A stretch of DNA of 64,000 bases from an uncultured Saprospiraceae bacterium. GTDB lineage: Bacteria; Bacteroidota; Bacteroidia; Chitinophagales; Saprospiraceae. The DNA lies in the NCBI GenBank assembly GCA_937997635.1, contig CALLFA010000048.1, positions 1 through 64,000 on the forward strand, in the 5' to 3' direction. The notes beneath the pieces are model-generated. The model saw only the letters and a program-made list of their open reading frames with translations, did no database searches and was not told the origin of the DNA. Of this stretch, positions 62,154 to 64,000 are shown one piece after another. The position numbers and the translations under genes were made by a program. Position 1 is the stretch's first letter. Each line of letters starts with the position of its first letter.

Positions 62154-63713
62154 ATGCCTATCAGTCAAACTGATCAGCTTTTTAAGCTGATTAAATCTCT
62201 TACAAAATCTGAAAAGCGCAATTTTACCATTTATGCAAAGCGCATCAGTAGCTCTGATGAATTGAAATTTATTCAACTGTTTGAGTTTATTGACAAACAG
62301 AAAATACTCAATGATAAGATCATATTGAACGGCATCGCAGACATTGAAAAGTCACAACTGTCCAACCTTAAAAGACATCTCTATACTCAAATCATGACTA
62401 GCTTACGGATGATTCACATCAAGAAGAATTCATCTATTCAGGTGCGTGAATATTATGACTTTGCCAAAATTCTATATGGTAAAGGTCTCTACTTACAAAG
62501 CTTGAAGATTGTCAAGAAGGCACAAGATCTCGCAAGGAAAAATGGATACGACATCATGTTATTGACCTTGATTGAATTTAGAAAATTGATTGAGGCAAGA
62601 CACATTACGCGGACTGGAGCTTTTGCCAACAACGAACTGACTGCGCTTGCAGATCAAAACATTGACCAGGTGTCTGTCATGATCAAACTATCCAATCTGC
62701 GACTGATGATTCATGGAGAATACATTAAATATGGGCACGTCAAAGATCAACAAGGCTTTCAACGAGTTGAAGAATATTTCTATAACCACTTGCCCGAATT
62801 CGACGAGGATTCTCTGGGTTTTATTTCAAAATCATATTTATACCAATCTTATGTGTGGTTGTATTACATTCAATTGGATTTCAGTAGATGTTATGAAGCG
62901 GCCGTCAAATGGGTAAACGCCTCTAAAGATTTTCCGCAAGGGATTGATCGTGATCCTGATTTGTTTATGAGAGGTTATCATTACATGCTTACTTCAGTGT
63001 ACAATGTAGCAATGTATAGTGCAGGAAATCATTCCAAGTACTTGACACATTTGGAAGAGATAGAAGCATTTAGAAAGAAAAACTACAATCGGTTTAATGA
63101 TAACTCGAAGATCATTTCATTTATGTATGTGCATCACGGGAGACTAAATAGATATTTCTTAACTGGAGAATTTAAGGAAGGCGTGAAAGTATTGCCGAGG
63201 ACGATAAAACGAATAAATCGCTATCGACCAAAACTTGATGACCACAGAATACTTGTCTTTTACTTCAAAATAGCGTGGATGTACTTTGGGAATAACCAGC
63301 CAGATATGACGATCCAATATTTGAATAAGATAACCAATCAACATATCGAAAACCTAAGGGCTGATTTGCAAGGGTATAGTCGTTTACTCTTTCTCATGGC
63401 GCATTACGACTTAGAGAACTATGATATCATGGATTACGTATATAAACGCGTCAAACGATTTTACGACAATTACCAAGAGAAAAATGCCGTACAAGAAAGT
63501 GTCTTATTGTTCTTTAAGAAAGTCATCAGTCTGCCCGTCAGTGATCACCAGAAGCATTTAAGCATATTGCAAGCTGAGCTACTCCGCCTAAAAGATGATC
63601 CATTCGAAATCAGACCATTCTTATATTTGAATTTCCCAGCATGGGTAGAAGCCAAACTTTCAAATATACCTATGGCCACAATCATCAAACAAAATCTTTT
63701 GCAACCGAGCTAA
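62154..63713 (+). CDS. Conserved helical protein of unknown function
   Basis: 519 residues with no named domain that I can place. Nearly all-helical with TPR-like spacing (GLYLQSLKIVKKAQDLARKN, FSRCYEAAVKWVNASKDFP, PDMTIQYLNKITNQHIENL), rich in Tyr, Lys and Leu, no signal peptide and no membrane helix, so cytoplasmic. The N-terminal QLFKLIKSLTKSEKRNFTIY motif looks like a conserved head. ATG at 62154. It is followed after 7 bases by the LpxH-like gene, so the two are probably cotranscribed. A scaffold or regulatory helical repeat protein is my best guess. Confidence 0.8.
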   Translation: MPISQTDQLFKLIKSLTKSEKRNFTIYAKRISSSDELKFIQLFEFIDKQKILNDKIILNGIADIEKSQLSNLKRHLYTQIMTSLRMIHIKKNSSIQVREYYDFAKILYGKGLYLQSLKIVKKAQDLARKNGYDIMLLTLIEFRKLIEARHITRTGAFANNELTALADQNIDQVSVMIKLSNLRLMIHGEYIKYGHVKDQQGFQRVEEYFYNHLPEFDEDSLGFISKSYLYQSYVWLYYIQLDFSRCYEAAVKWVNASKDFPQGIDRDPDLFMRGYHYMLTSVYNVAMYSAGNHSKYLTHLEEIEAFRKKNYNRFNDNSKIISFMYVHHGRLNRYFLTGEFKEGVKVLPRTIKRINRYRPKLDDHRILVFYFKIAWMYFGNNQPDMTIQYLNKITNQHIENLRADLQGYSRLLFLMAHYDLENYDIMDYVYKRVKRFYDNYQEKNAVQESVLLFFKKVISLPVSDHQKHLSILQAELLRLKDDPFEIRPFLYLNFPAWVEAKLSNIPMATIIKQNLLQPS

Positions 63714-63720
63714 ATTTTTG

Positions 63721-64000
63721 ATGGTATATTTTCTTTCAGATGTACATTTAGGGCTTGACCTGCCGCATGACTCTTCTACAGAACGAGAAAAACGTATCGT
63801 TGCATTTCTTACTGAGTGCTTGGACGATGCTACTGAATTGTACTTACTAGGCGATATTTTTGATTATTGGTTTGAATTTCGAAATGGCGAACATCCTAAT
63901 TATCCAACATTCTTTTCTGTGCTGAAAAAGTATCAAGATAAACACATCCCTGTTTATCAATTTTGCGGCAATCACGACCTTTGGCTTGGGTCATTCTTGA
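63721..64000 (+). CDS. LpxH-like UDP-2,3-diacylglucosamine diphosphatase, 3' end cut off
   Basis: The first 93 codons of a calcineurin-like metallophosphoesterase. Metal motifs visible: FLSDVHLGL (D-x-H), YLLGDIFDYWFEF (G-D-x-x-D) and FCGNHDLWLG (G-N-H-D). This set, with the D-Y-W after the second motif, is that of LpxH-type enzymes, which hydrolyse UDP-2,3-diacylglucosamine in lipid A synthesis at the inner membrane. ATG at 63721, 7 bases after the upstream stop. The rest of the protein lies beyond the window, so the assignment is provisional. Confidence 0.88.
   Translation, partial: MVYFLSDVHLGLDLPHDSSTEREKRIVAFLTECLDDATELYLLGDIFDYWFEFRNGEHPNYPTFFSVLKKYQDKHIPVYQFCGNHDLWLGSFL

Noticed and set aside
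1-64000. rRNA and tRNA genes
   Set aside because: No rRNA-like stretch or clear tRNA cloverleaf with a T-loop consensus was seen on reading the intergenic regions; short or divergent tRNAs could be missed by eye.

Overview
This window is a stretch of an AT-rich Bacteroidota chromosome. The evidence is two proteins with type IX secretion C-terminal sorting domains, many short signal peptides ending in SQ or AQ, a BamA/OmpH pair, a CarboxypepD_reg-like protein, a CreD homologue, a large FG-GAP/UnbV lipoprotein, and TAnnTTTG promoter boxes of the Bacteroidota primary sigma factor. The mix looks like Saprospirales or relatives, but that placement is an inference. No rRNA, tRNA or CRISPR array was seen. 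Both window edges cut a gene.

Layout. 1-9169 (minus): a catabolic run of FG-GAP/UnbV lipoprotein, RraA-like protein, SDR, NTF2-RidA fusion, GPH sugar symporter and GH1 glycosidase, interrupted by a fourfold 201-bp tandem repeat. 9360-11103: cold shock gene, then about 1.4 kb of palindromic dispersed repeats and a beta-helix gene remnant. 11104-13362 (minus): a T9SS-exported repeat protein. 13591-20705 (plus): a reductive pyrimidine degradation operon with NCS1 permease, dihydropyrimidinase, ureidopropionase-type amidohydrolase and PreT/PreA-type dihydropyrimidine dehydrogenase. 20739-23425: a restriction-modification pair bracketed by the same dispersed repeats. 23443-35099: housekeeping genes (ArfB-like factor, Lon, nitrilase-family amidase, HtrA protease, M42 peptidase with pterin dehydratase, ComF, YraN, Pgi-ManA). 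35260-36806 (minus): three unrecognised AT-rich reading frames. 37051-40272: S41 protease, SH3 protein, RRM protein and an unknown. 40281-41018: a dense array of short CGAAT/ATTCG dyads. 41021-48578: CreD, M1 peptidase, TPR protein, acyl-CoA dehydrogenase, M50 protease. 48587-49891: an MqsR/MqsA-like toxin-antitoxin pair between copies of a hairpin repeat. 49966-54200 (minus): OmpH, BamA and UppS, an envelope biogenesis block. 54393-58977: lipoproteins, a T9SS protein, FKBP isomerase, enolase-superfamily epimerase and a Kbp-like LysM protein. 59112-62005 (minus): porin, ammonium transporter and PII regulator. 62154-64000: a conserved unknown and the start of an LpxH-like gene.

The most unusual material is not in the ordinary genes. 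It is the families of structured repeats, several with compensatory stem changes between copies; the two defence or addiction cassettes bounded by repeats; a TAnnTTTG box exactly four bases before the ATG of three unrelated genes, which suggests leaderless transcripts; and two unrelated transporters that each carry a soluble insertion of about 90 residues.
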